Of a DNA stretch of 64,000 bases, positions 1 to 6,871 are shown piece by piece (the first letter of the stretch is position 1; each line of letters opens with the position of its first letter). Position numbers and translations under genes: made by a program. Under the pieces are notes generated by a model. It ran no database searches, was not told the origin of the DNA, and saw only the letters and a list, made by a program, of their open reading frames with translations. Source of the DNA: CALVUJ01 sp045119835 (GTDB lineage Bacteria; Bacillota_I; Bacilli_A; RFN20; DUOF01); contig JBGVED010000002.1 of the NCBI GenBank assembly GCA_045119835.1, forward strand, positions 28,422 through 92,421. Reading direction: 5' to 3'.

Positions 1-515
1 CTTCTAAAAGTTCCTTTACTTTTTGCTTTATCATAAAATAAAACTTTCTTTAGCAAACATTTTAAAAACATTGATTTATCTCTAAAAGATGGTACACCAC
101 AAGAAGCTATAATAACACCATCAAAAATATTTTCAAATTCACCCATCATATATTGAGCCATTGAACCACCATAATCATCACCTAACAAATACACTGGTTT
201 ACCTGGATACATTTTTTTTATCTTATCAACTAAATAATAAGCATTATAAGCGGAATAATAAAAATCCTTATCTTCCCATTTTCCAAGCTCGTTCTTATCA
301 CCCATTGCTGTTTTTCCATGACCTATATGATCTATAGCAAACATTGCATATCCATTTTTAACTAAAGCATCACCAAAAGGCTCGTACCTTCCTCCATACC
401 CTTCTGCTCCATGAAGAACAACAACACTTCCTCTAATAAGGGCAGGATCACTAGGTTTACACTCGTGATAAAAAAAAGATTTTAATTTTGGGCCACAATC
501 TCTAATAGTTTCCAT
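1..515 (-). CDS. Alpha/beta hydrolase (monoacylglycerol lipase-like), 5' part
   Basis: The first 171 residues are in the window; the C-terminus runs off the left edge. Visible are an oxyanion-loop segment HGAEGYGGRYEPF (residues 35-47), the strand AMFAIDHIGHGKT and the nucleophile elbow LLGDDYGGS (residues 110-118). In lysophospholipases and monoglyceride lipases the elbow reads GHSMGG; here the nucleophile position (residue 114) is Asp, as in epoxide hydrolases and haloalkane dehalogenases (GHDWGG, QDWGG). The start at 515 has the Shine-Dalgarno GAGGTGTG and a sigma-A promoter 30-60 bases upstream. No signal peptide, so probably cytoplasmic. The family is clear; the substrate is not. The catalytic Asp/His of the C-terminal half cannot be checked here. 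Confidence 0.8.
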   Translation of the reverse strand, partial: METIRDCGPKLKSFFYHECKPSDPALIRGSVVVLHGAEGYGGRYEPFGDALVKNGYAMFAIDHIGHGKTAMGDKNELGKWEDKDFYYSAYNAYYLVDKIKKMYPGKPVYLLGDDYGGSMAQYMMGEFENIFDGVIIASCGVPSFRDKSMFLKCLLKKVLFYDKAKSKGTFR

Positions 516-543
516 AATAAACACACCTCACTAACGCAAGTTA

Positions 544-572
544 ATATTAACACATAATTTTACAATTTTCAA
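544..572 (-). promoter_or_regulatory. Promoter of the alpha/beta hydrolase gene
   Basis: Read on the minus strand: -35 TTGAAA (572-567), 17-base spacer, -10 TAATAT (549-544) with an extended TGT before it. It sits 29 bases upstream of the hydrolase start. Confidence 0.6.
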
Positions 573-659
573 TTTTTATTTATATTCCACACATCACCAC
601 TCTATTAAAATTTGTTTTAAAATATTATTTTTAGAAATAATAATATCGAGGCGATAGAA

Positions 660-1142
660 ATGAAAAAAACCGGAGTGACAAGAAAATTAGATGAATTAGG
701 CAGAATTGTAATTCCAAAAGAAATAAGAAATAACTTTAAAATAGAAGAAGGAGATTACATTGAATTTTATCTAAATAACGATGAAATAATAATTAAAAAG
801 CCCTCTCCCCTAAAAGGATTGGACGATGAAATATATAAACTTTTTCAAACATATAACCTAAAATATCACAATTCAATTTCTATCATAGAAAATAAAATTA
901 TAATCCTAGGATATGGAAAAAACCTTAACAAAATAACAAATTCCTTATTAACATTAAATACCAATCAATACAACAGCAAAAACTTAATGCGCTACAAACA
1001 CCAAGAAGACAATTATATAATAGGAAACATAACAAACGAAAAATTCTTAATAATACATGAAGAAAAACAATCAACCTCCCTTGATTCTGCAATCATAAAC
1101 TTAATATTAGATTATTTAATTAAATTATTAAAAGAGGAATAA
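660..1142 (+). CDS. spoVT: SpoVT/AbrB-type transcriptional regulator
   Basis: 160 residues. Residues 1-50 form an AbrB/MazE swapped-hairpin DNA-binding domain (TRKLDELGRIVIPKEIRNNF). The remaining ~105 residues match the place and size of the GAF-like sensor domain of SpoVT (178 aa in Bacillus). SpoVT is a late forespore regulator that modulates sigma-G genes. The context supports SpoVT over AbrB or Abh: yabP, yabQ and divIC follow directly, as downstream of spoVT in Bacillus, although spoVB, mazG and rqcP, which lie between there, are absent. Shine-Dalgarno GAGGCGAT is well placed. The coding strand is rich in C relative to G, as expected for a lagging-strand gene. The identity is inferred from architecture and neighbours. 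Confidence 0.85.
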   Translation: MKKTGVTRKLDELGRIVIPKEIRNNFKIEEGDYIEFYLNNDEIIIKKPSPLKGLDDEIYKLFQTYNLKYHNSISIIENKIIILGYGKNLNKITNSLLTLNTNQYNSKNLMRYKHQEDNYIIGNITNEKFLIIHEEKQSTSLDSAIINLILDYLIKLLKEE

Positions 1143-1182
1143 AATAAAACATTATTCATATTTTTAAATAGGAGGGAAAAAT

Positions 1183-1479
1183 ATGGATAATCAAGTTATA
1201 AACATAAACAACAATCTAAAACACGATTTGTCCTTAACTAACAGAAAAGAACTACTAGTAACTGGAGTAAAAAACATTGAAAGCTTCGATAGCGCAGAAT
1301 TTCTAATCCACACAGTTTTAGGGTTCTTACACATAAAAGGAAGCAACCTAACACTAGATAAAATGGATAATGAAAATAACGAACTACTAATTAAAGGCCA
1401 AATAGATTCCTTGTCTTATGTAAATAACCAAAAAGGAAAAGAAAACAAAGGAAACATCTTTAAAAAATTACTTAAATGA
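1183..1479 (+). CDS. yabP: Sporulation protein YabP
   Basis: 98 residues, the usual size for the YabP/YqfC family. The central stretch (KELLVTGVKNIESFDSAEF, then TVLGFLHIKGSNLTLDKMD) is the family core, in which a short beta-rich domain contains the GxL.I.G..L motif. YabP is a mother-cell protein needed for the cortex/coat stage of sporulation in Bacillus. A strong Shine-Dalgarno (AGGAGGG) lies 7 bases before the ATG. The stop codon overlaps the start of yabQ (ATGA), so the two are translationally coupled. Together with yabQ and yabG it indicates real sporulation capacity or a recent sporulating ancestor. Confidence 0.88.
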   Translation: MDNQVININNNLKHDLSLTNRKELLVTGVKNIESFDSAEFLIHTVLGFLHIKGSNLTLDKMDNENNELLIKGQIDSLSYVNNQKGKENKGNIFKKLLK

Positions 1480-1859
1480 TGGAACTAGAGGTACAATTCC
1501 AAGTATTTTTTATGACTATACTATTTGGAATGTACCTTCTTTCTTTTTGGCAATTATTAAATAAATTTTTTCAAAATAAAATAATAAGATTTTTCTTTGA
1601 ACTACCCTTCTTTATCCTAAACGCCCTCTTATATTATTTTCTTTTATTTAAACTAAATGGAGGAATCTTTAATATATATTTAATTTTAGCCGTATTTATA
1701 GGTTTTTTTATACATCAAAAATTTTATGCTCCTAAAATTTTATTATACTATGAATTTATTTTAAAAAAATTTAATGCTATAATGAAAAAAAAGAAAAAGA
1801 GGCGAATAACAAATGGAAAGAACAAAAAAAGAAAAAAGTATAAAAAAATTTCTAAATAG
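1476..1859 (+). CDS. yabQ: Spore cortex biosynthesis protein YabQ
   Basis: 127 residues with three to four hydrophobic segments (roughly 8-30, 38-62 and 66-85) and a very Lys/Arg-rich cytoplasmic tail. This fits YabQ, a forespore outer-membrane protein required for cortex formation. The start overlaps the yabP stop as ATGA; a second in-frame ATG follows immediately, so the exact start may be 1479. The 3' end overlaps the first ~50 bases of divIC in another frame. That overlap coincides with the basic tail and looks genuine, because divIC has its own ribosome-binding site inside yabQ. Sequence identity to YabQ is weak in this family, so position is a large part of the call. Confidence 0.8.
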   Translation: MMELEVQFQVFFMTILFGMYLLSFWQLLNKFFQNKIIRFFFELPFFILNALLYYFLLFKLNGGIFNIYLILAVFIGFFIHQKFYAPKILLYYEFILKKFNAIMKKKKKRRITNGKNKKRKKYKKISK

Positions 1860-2109
1860 AACATTTTCTTATATTGTCCTAATCATAGGAATATTTGCCG
1901 TTTGCTATTCAGTTAAATCAATAACAAATTATGCAATTACAAGAAAAGAAAATGAAAACCTTGAAAAACAACTCCTAGAATTAAAAGAAGAAAATGAAAA
2001 TCTAGAAATTATAAATCAAAAACTTAAAGATAAAGATTATTTTTCAATCTACGTAAAAGATAAATATCAATATTCATCTAAAGATAACTCAATTACACCT
2101 ATAAACTAA
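1813..2109 (+). CDS. divIC: Septum formation initiator DivIC
   Basis: 98 residues: a short basic cytoplasmic N-terminus, one transmembrane helix (about 18-37), then a Glu/Lys/Leu-rich coiled coil (about 45-80) and a short outer tail. This is the FtsB/DivIC architecture; DivIC forms a complex with FtsL and DivIB at the division septum. The start has the Shine-Dalgarno GAGGCG 9 bases upstream, inside yabQ. It is the last gene of the spoVT-yabP-yabQ-divIC unit and is followed by a strong terminator. The same yabP-yabQ-divIC order occurs in Bacillus. Confidence 0.9.
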   Translation: MERTKKEKSIKKFLNRTFSYIVLIIGIFAVCYSVKSITNYAITRKENENLEKQLLELKEENENLEIINQKLKDKDYFSIYVKDKYQYSSKDNSITPIN

Positions 2110-2117
2110 AAAACAAT

Positions 2118-2167
2118 AAAAAAGACGCACAAAATCATTAATTTATTTAAAAAAAGCGTCTTTTTTT
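2118..2167 (+). terminator. Rho-independent terminator after divIC
   Basis: Stem AAAAAAGACGC (2118-2128) pairs with GCGTCTTTTTT (2156-2166) and runs into a T tract. The loop is 27 bases long. Confidence 0.8.
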
Positions 2168-2230
2168 ATTTGTATGCCAAAATAAAATTAGAAAAGTAAC
2201 AAATAAATAAAAGAAATTAGTAAATAACTA

Positions 2231-2239
2231 TGCTATAAT
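2231..2239 (+). promoter_or_regulatory. Extended -10 promoter element of the tmk operon
   Basis: TGCTATAAT matches the extended -10 consensus TGnTATAAT. It lies 23 bases before the tmk ATG and downstream of the divIC terminator. The -35 region is poor. Confidence 0.55.
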
Positions 2240-2261
2240 TGAAAATGAGGTGTTATTAGTT

Positions 2262-2906
2262 ATGGGAACATTTATTTCAATTGAAGGATTAGATGGATGT
2301 GGAAAAACATCTGTTATAAATTTAGTATCACAACAATTAAAACATGATGGTGTAGATTTAGTATGCACAAAAGAACCCGGCGGAAGTACAATTGCAAATC
2401 GCGTTAGAGATATTCTTGTAGATAAAGAAACAAAAAATATGGATTATATTACAGAAACACTATTATATGCCGCTTGCCGTAGCCAACATCTACACGATTT
2501 TATAATACCAAATTTAAACGAAGGAAAAGTTGTAATTACCGATAGATACGTTGACAGTTCATATGTTTATCAAGGAATAGCTAGAAATTTAGGATTAGAC
2601 CAAGTAATGGCTATAAACAGTTTGGTTGTAAAAGATCACATGCCTGATTTAACAATCTACATTGACATAGCCCCAGAAAAATGCCTAGCAAGACTTAGAA
2701 AAGCAAGAAAAGCGGGCGTTAAAGTAGATTTGGAATCACTTGATTTTTATAATAGAGTAAGAGAAGGTTACCTAATAATTAACCAATTATTTAAAGATAG
2801 AGTAGTTAAAATAAATGGTGACCAACCACTAGAAAAATTAGCTAAAGAAATATATGAAGCTATTGATGTCTTTTTAAGAGGTAGAAGCAATGAAGGAATA
2901 TTTTAA
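2262..2906 (+). CDS. tmk: Thymidylate kinase
   Basis: 214 residues from the ATG at 2262. This start is preferred to an upstream GTG at 2250, because GAGGTG (2247-2252) serves as its Shine-Dalgarno and the protein then begins GTFISIEGLDGCGKTS. The P-loop GLDGCGKT (residues 9-16), the DRY segment TDRYVDSSYVYQG and the Arg-rich LID region (RLRKARKAG) are intact. The enzyme phosphorylates dTMP to dTDP in the cytoplasm for DNA synthesis. Its end overlaps holB by 17 bases, and the tmk-holB-ricT-rsmI order is as in Bacillus, with yaaQ and yabA missing between the genes. Confidence 0.96.
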   Translation: MGTFISIEGLDGCGKTSVINLVSQQLKHDGVDLVCTKEPGGSTIANRVRDILVDKETKNMDYITETLLYAACRSQHLHDFIIPNLNEGKVVITDRYVDSSYVYQGIARNLGLDQVMAINSLVVKDHMPDLTIYIDIAPEKCLARLRKARKAGVKVDLESLDFYNRVREGYLIINQLFKDRVVKINGDQPLEKLAKEIYEAIDVFLRGRSNEGIF

Positions 2907-3852
2907 AGAAAACCAAAAAGTAGCCTATTCCACTCTTCTTAATTGCAAAACAACAAATAAGTTTCCTCAAGCAATATTGCTAAACGGACACAAAGATACT
3001 CCCCTACTTGAAATAGCAAAATATGTTGCTAAATCAATAATATGTGAGCAAAAGACCCCTTGTGAAGAATGTTTGGATTGCTTAAGAATAGAAAATGAAA
3101 ATTATACTGATTTAATTATTGTAGATGGAAATGAACATTCAATAAAAAAAGGCCAAATAGAGGAAATACAAGAAAGATTCTCTATTTCTGCTCTCGAAGA
3201 AAAAGGAAGCAAAATTTACATTATAAACAAAATAGAGAATGCAACCACCGAAGCAGTCAACTCGCTTTTAAAATTTTTAGAAGAACCAAATAATGACATC
3301 TACGCAATAATAACAACAGCAAACATAAACAATGTATTACAAACAATAATCTCTAGATGCATGAACATACGTTTAAAAAAATCTTCTAAGCACGAATTAG
3401 TTGTAGAAACGACCAAAAAAAATATTCCCCTTGAAGATGCTTTAATTTTATCTAGTTTTCAAGGAAGTTTAGAAACAATTATAGACACTTATGAAAATTC
3501 ATCTTACTTATCTATAAAAGATGTAACAATAGAATTACTTGAACAAATGAACGAAAAAGAAGATTTATTATATTTTTCACAAATAGAAATAAGCGATATT
3601 GTAAAAGATAAAAATGATTTCTTAATGTTTCTAGAATTACTCGAACTCGCTTTTCTAGATATAGCTAATTATAAAAATAACACGGAAATCATTTTTAAAG
3701 AACACGAAGATTTAATAGAAAATTTATCTACACAACTAGAGAATGTTCAAAACAAATTAAATACAATTATGCTTTTTAAAGGAAATACAATGATAAATGC
3801 TAATGTTAAACTATTATTAGATAGCTTAATAATAAAATTAGAAAGGAGATAA
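2890..3852 (+). CDS. holB: DNA polymerase III subunit delta'
   Basis: 320 residues. The AAA+ fold carries a zinc-binding Cys set (CEQKTPCEECLDC, around 53-65), the conserved DLIIVDG and the segment NSLLKFLEEP, typical of the clamp-loader delta' subunit. The P-loop is degenerate (LLNGHKDTP), normal for delta', which does not hydrolyse ATP. It helps load the beta clamp (dnaN, 36669) onto DNA. It starts inside tmk and shares that operon; ricT follows after 4 bases. Confidence 0.93.
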   Translation: MKEYFKENQKVAYSTLLNCKTTNKFPQAILLNGHKDTPLLEIAKYVAKSIICEQKTPCEECLDCLRIENENYTDLIIVDGNEHSIKKGQIEEIQERFSISALEEKGSKIYIINKIENATTEAVNSLLKFLEEPNNDIYAIITTANINNVLQTIISRCMNIRLKKSSKHELVVETTKKNIPLEDALILSSFQGSLETIIDTYENSSYLSIKDVTIELLEQMNEKEDLLYFSQIEISDIVKDKNDFLMFLELLELAFLDIANYKNNTEIIFKEHEDLIENLSTQLENVQNKLNTIMLFKGNTMINANVKLLLDSLIIKLERR

Positions 3853-3856
3853 GCCC

Positions 3857-4687
3857 ATGAATAATAACGAAGGATATTTTGTCGAAGTAAGTTACGATTC
3901 AAATAAAGGAAAAAGACATTACTATACATTAGATAATACTTTAAAACCAAATGACAAAGTAATAATAGAAACAACACTAGGAACTGAAGTAGGAACTATC
4001 ACATCTTCTTTAATTAAAGAAAGCGACTCACCATACACAGACAATTCATTAACCATCATAAGAAGCGCAACAAAAGAAGATTTACAAACATACCAAAACA
4101 ACAAAAAAGAAACAGAAGATGCTTGCAAAATATTTAACGAAGGTGTAGAAAAACTAAAATTAGATATGAAACTAGTGAATGCCGTATATACATTAGATAA
4201 AACCAAAATTTTATTTTCCTATGTATCAGAAGAGAGAGTTGACTTTAGAGAACTTTTAAAAGAATTGTCAACTTCACTAAAATGCAGAATAGAACTAAAA
4301 CAAATTGGTGCTAGAGATCGCTCAAAAAGTGTCGGAGGAATAGGAATATGTGGCCTACCTCTTTGCTGTTCTTCATTTCTAAACGAATTTGAAGGAATAA
4401 GCATAAATATGGCCAAAAACCAATACCTTGCTTTAAACACCCAAAAATTATCTGGGCAATGTAACAAACTGCTATGCTGTTTAAAATATGAAGACAGTCA
4501 ATACGCCTCATTAAAAGAAGGAGTGCCTAAAATTGGTCAAAAATTCAACCACCAAGGTAAATATTGTAAAGTAACCTCAATTAATTTATTATCTCAAATG
4601 GCTAGAATAGAAAGTGACGATAAAGAATTAATTGAAAATATAACCCTAAATGAGTTAAAGAAAATTATTAGAAACGGAAACAAATAA
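3857..4687 (+). CDS. ricT: PSP1-domain protein RicT (YaaT)
   Basis: 276 residues. The PSP1 core has the cysteine clusters GICGLPLCCSSF (around 157-168) and CNKLLCCLKYE (around 196-206), which in the RicA/RicF/RicT complex help ligate iron-sulfur clusters. In Bacillus the Ric (Y) complex targets RNase Y in mRNA maturation and stimulates Spo0A activation. It lies between holB and rsmI as in Bacillus and is tightly spaced on both sides, with AGGAGA 7 bases before the ATG. RicA and RicF are not seen in this window. Confidence 0.9.
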   Translation: MNNNEGYFVEVSYDSNKGKRHYYTLDNTLKPNDKVIIETTLGTEVGTITSSLIKESDSPYTDNSLTIIRSATKEDLQTYQNNKKETEDACKIFNEGVEKLKLDMKLVNAVYTLDKTKILFSYVSEERVDFRELLKELSTSLKCRIELKQIGARDRSKSVGGIGICGLPLCCSSFLNEFEGISINMAKNQYLALNTQKLSGQCNKLLCCLKYEDSQYASLKEGVPKIGQKFNHQGKYCKVTSINLLSQMARIESDDKELIENITLNELKKIIRNGNK

Positions 4688-4688
4688 A

Positions 4689-5543
4689 ATGAAGCAACAA
4701 ACATTTACTAATCAAAAACCTACTCTTTATCTTGTAGCAACACCAATTGGCAACCTTGAAGAAATGACCTATCGTAGTATCAATATTTTAAAAAGTGCAA
4801 AACTAATTGCCTGCGAAGATACAAGAAATACCAAAATATTAACAAACCACTACAACATTACCACTCCCCTTTTAAGTTGCCACGAACACAATGAAAAAAT
4901 AATGTGCGAAAAAATAATCAATATCTTAAAAGAAGGAAATGATGTTGCACTTGTAAGTGATGCAGGATACCCACTTATTTCTGACCCCGGCTCTATTCTA
5001 GTAGATTCAGTATTAAAAAATAATTTTAATGTTACTACAATATCTGGACCATGCGCCTTTTTAAACGCCCTAGTTTCATCAAATCTTGATCTTTCTACAT
5101 TTACCTTTATTGGCTTTTTAGATCCAAAAAGAAGTACAAGGCTAAAGAAACTAGAAGAAATAAAAGATAAAAAAGAAACACTAATATTCTATGAATCAGT
5201 ACACAGAATTAAAGAAACACTAAATGATTTTTTAACAGTTTTAGGAGACAGGAAAATAACCCTAGCAAGAGAATTAACAAAAAAATTTGAAGAATACACT
5301 CGAGGAACAATAAATGAAGTAATAGATTCAATGGACGAAAACACTAAAGGTGAATTTGTTATAATAGTCGAAGGAAACAAACAAGAAAAAACAATTGATG
5401 ATTACTTCATTCTACAAGAAGTAAACAAACTAATAGAAAAAGGAGAAAGAAGTAAAACAGCAATTGAAATAATTTCTACATCCTATAATTTAAAAAAGAA
5501 TTATGTTTACGATTTATATATAAAAAACAAAAAAGATGACTAA
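4689..5543 (+). CDS. rsmI: 16S rRNA (cytidine1402-2'-O)-methyltransferase
   Basis: 284 residues of the tetrapyrrole-methylase (SAM-dependent) fold. Signature segments are LYLVATPIGNLEEMTYRS, CEDTRNTKILTNHY, VSDAGYPLISDPG and FYESVHRI. It 2'-O-methylates C1402 of 16S rRNA in the decoding centre. It starts one base after the ricT stop and ends the lagging-strand block; its stop is inside a bidirectional terminator shared with the convergent gene at 5547. Length and motifs are normal. Confidence 0.95.
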   Translation: MKQQTFTNQKPTLYLVATPIGNLEEMTYRSINILKSAKLIACEDTRNTKILTNHYNITTPLLSCHEHNEKIMCEKIINILKEGNDVALVSDAGYPLISDPGSILVDSVLKNNFNVTTISGPCAFLNALVSSNLDLSTFTFIGFLDPKRSTRLKKLEEIKDKKETLIFYESVHRIKETLNDFLTVLGDRKITLARELTKKFEEYTRGTINEVIDSMDENTKGEFVIIVEGNKQEKTIDDYFILQEVNKLIEKGERSKTAIEIISTSYNLKKNYVYDLYIKNKKDD

Positions 5544-5555
5544 AAATCATCTTTT
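5531..5555. terminator. Bidirectional terminator between rsmI and the convergent HExxH gene
   Basis: AAAAGATGA (5531-5539) and TCATCTTTT (5547-5555) form a stem with a 7-base loop. A tracts on one side and T tracts on the other allow it to act in both directions. It contains both stop codons. Confidence 0.8.
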
Positions 5556-6797
5556 TATATTATTAGTTTGTAAAGATACAACACCTAATTGATCACAAAT
5601 ATGCTCTAGATTTTTCCTTGTATCATCTAAAAATAACCCTAAATGACTCTTAAAACGCTCCATATCTTTACTATTCTCAATTTTCAAACTTCCTTTTGAA
5701 AGTTCATCAAACAAAATATTTTCAAAAACTTTTCTACCATCACCATTACTAATAAAACTTTTCACAAACTTAGAATTAATTTTTTCAAAATCTCCATTTT
5801 TCAAAATACCTCGATAAATATTAACATAATCTTCCTTCTCCAACACACTCTGCAAATCAATTTGAAAAGCAAATTTACTACAATCTTTTTTAATTAAAAT
5901 AGGCACTATAGCCCCCCTTAATCGAGACAACTGTTCTTCAGAAAAAGTAGAAATCTTATCCATCAAAGATCTTTTTGTAAATAGACAATTCTTTTCAAAC
6001 ACCGTAACAAAATCTTCACAAACCTCAAACGGATCCTCTCCTTCAGTCTTTAATCTTAAAGAATAAAAAAAAGCAAAACATTCCGTTTGAGGAAACCCTC
6101 TATCAACAAGTTCTTTTTCTTTATCTAAAAAATATGAGATGGGATACTGTGCAACGATTTTAGCAAAATTATAATACATTGTTTCAAAAGAAGATGTTTG
6201 TTTCTTGGATTCAAAATATTTTTCATTAGCTCCTTTTAATTGCTCTTCAACCACTTTTTGCCACTTACCTTTTAAATACATATTATTTTTCAAATCCGCA
6301 AAAACCTCTTTGCTATACCTATTTCCTCCTTCTCGTGCCATAACCTCATGATGCGTTATATAATATGAACTAAATGAAAGAAGATCACAAAATTCTTGAA
6401 GATCACCATCATAATTTAAATTTAAATAATTAAAAACATTTTCAACCTCTTGCTCATTAATTAAACGATGATCTAAATCTTTCTCATTAGTTTGAAGTGC
6501 ATGTGTACATTCATGCCCAAAGGTATCTATCAAATCCCCTAAAGAACCTTTACTCCCCCTGATTATATCCTCAAAAATAGAATTCCCGATAAAAACACTA
6601 TTTTCCAAAGCATCGTACTGACCTGCCAAAAGATCAGAATCACCAGTTATTATTTTTGGCACATTAGAAATTTTATCTTTAAATGAGGAACGTAAAAAAG
6701 ACTCCTGTAAAAAAGTTTTTATTTGCTCAATATTAGTTTTTCTAGACGTAATTTTTTTAAACAACTTTGCATATTCCTCATCACTCATAGCTGACAT
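5547..6797 (-). CDS. Hypothetical protein with HExxH zinc-protease motif
   Basis: 416 residues from the ATG at 6797. An upstream GTG at 6809 is unlikely because the predicted transcript would start close to it. A zinc-binding motif HECTH is at residues 95-99 in the context DTFGHECTHALQ, and HHEVMARE (149-156) offers a possible third Glu ligand about 52 residues later, a gluzincin-like layout. There is no signal peptide or membrane segment, so it should be cytosolic. It resembles the proteins at 53434 and 55097 in size and in having HExxH plus a downstream Glu in a helix, but overall similarity by eye is slight. I do not recognise a named family; the substrate is unknown. Confidence 0.65.
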   Translation of the reverse strand: MSAMSDEEYAKLFKKITSRKTNIEQIKTFLQESFLRSSFKDKISNVPKIITGDSDLLAGQYDALENSVFIGNSIFEDIIRGSKGSLGDLIDTFGHECTHALQTNEKDLDHRLINEQEVENVFNYLNLNYDGDLQEFCDLLSFSSYYITHHEVMAREGGNRYSKEVFADLKNNMYLKGKWQKVVEEQLKGANEKYFESKKQTSSFETMYYNFAKIVAQYPISYFLDKEKELVDRGFPQTECFAFFYSLRLKTEGEDPFEVCEDFVTVFEKNCLFTKRSLMDKISTFSEEQLSRLRGAIVPILIKKDCSKFAFQIDLQSVLEKEDYVNIYRGILKNGDFEKINSKFVKSFISNGDGRKVFENILFDELSKGSLKIENSKDMERFKSHLGLFLDDTRKNLEHICDQLGVVSLQTNNIKR

Positions 6798-6817
6798 ATA
6801 AATCACCACTTTATATC

Positions 6818-6826
6818 ATTATAACA
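6818..6826 (-). promoter_or_regulatory. Extended -10 promoter of the HExxH gene
   Basis: On the minus strand TGTTATAAT (6826-6818) matches TGnTATAAT. It is about 20 bases upstream of the ATG at 6797, supporting that start and independent transcription after mfd. Confidence 0.5.
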
Positions 6827-6871
6827 CATAAAGATTTATAATACCTCTTATTAATAAGATTCCCACAACAC

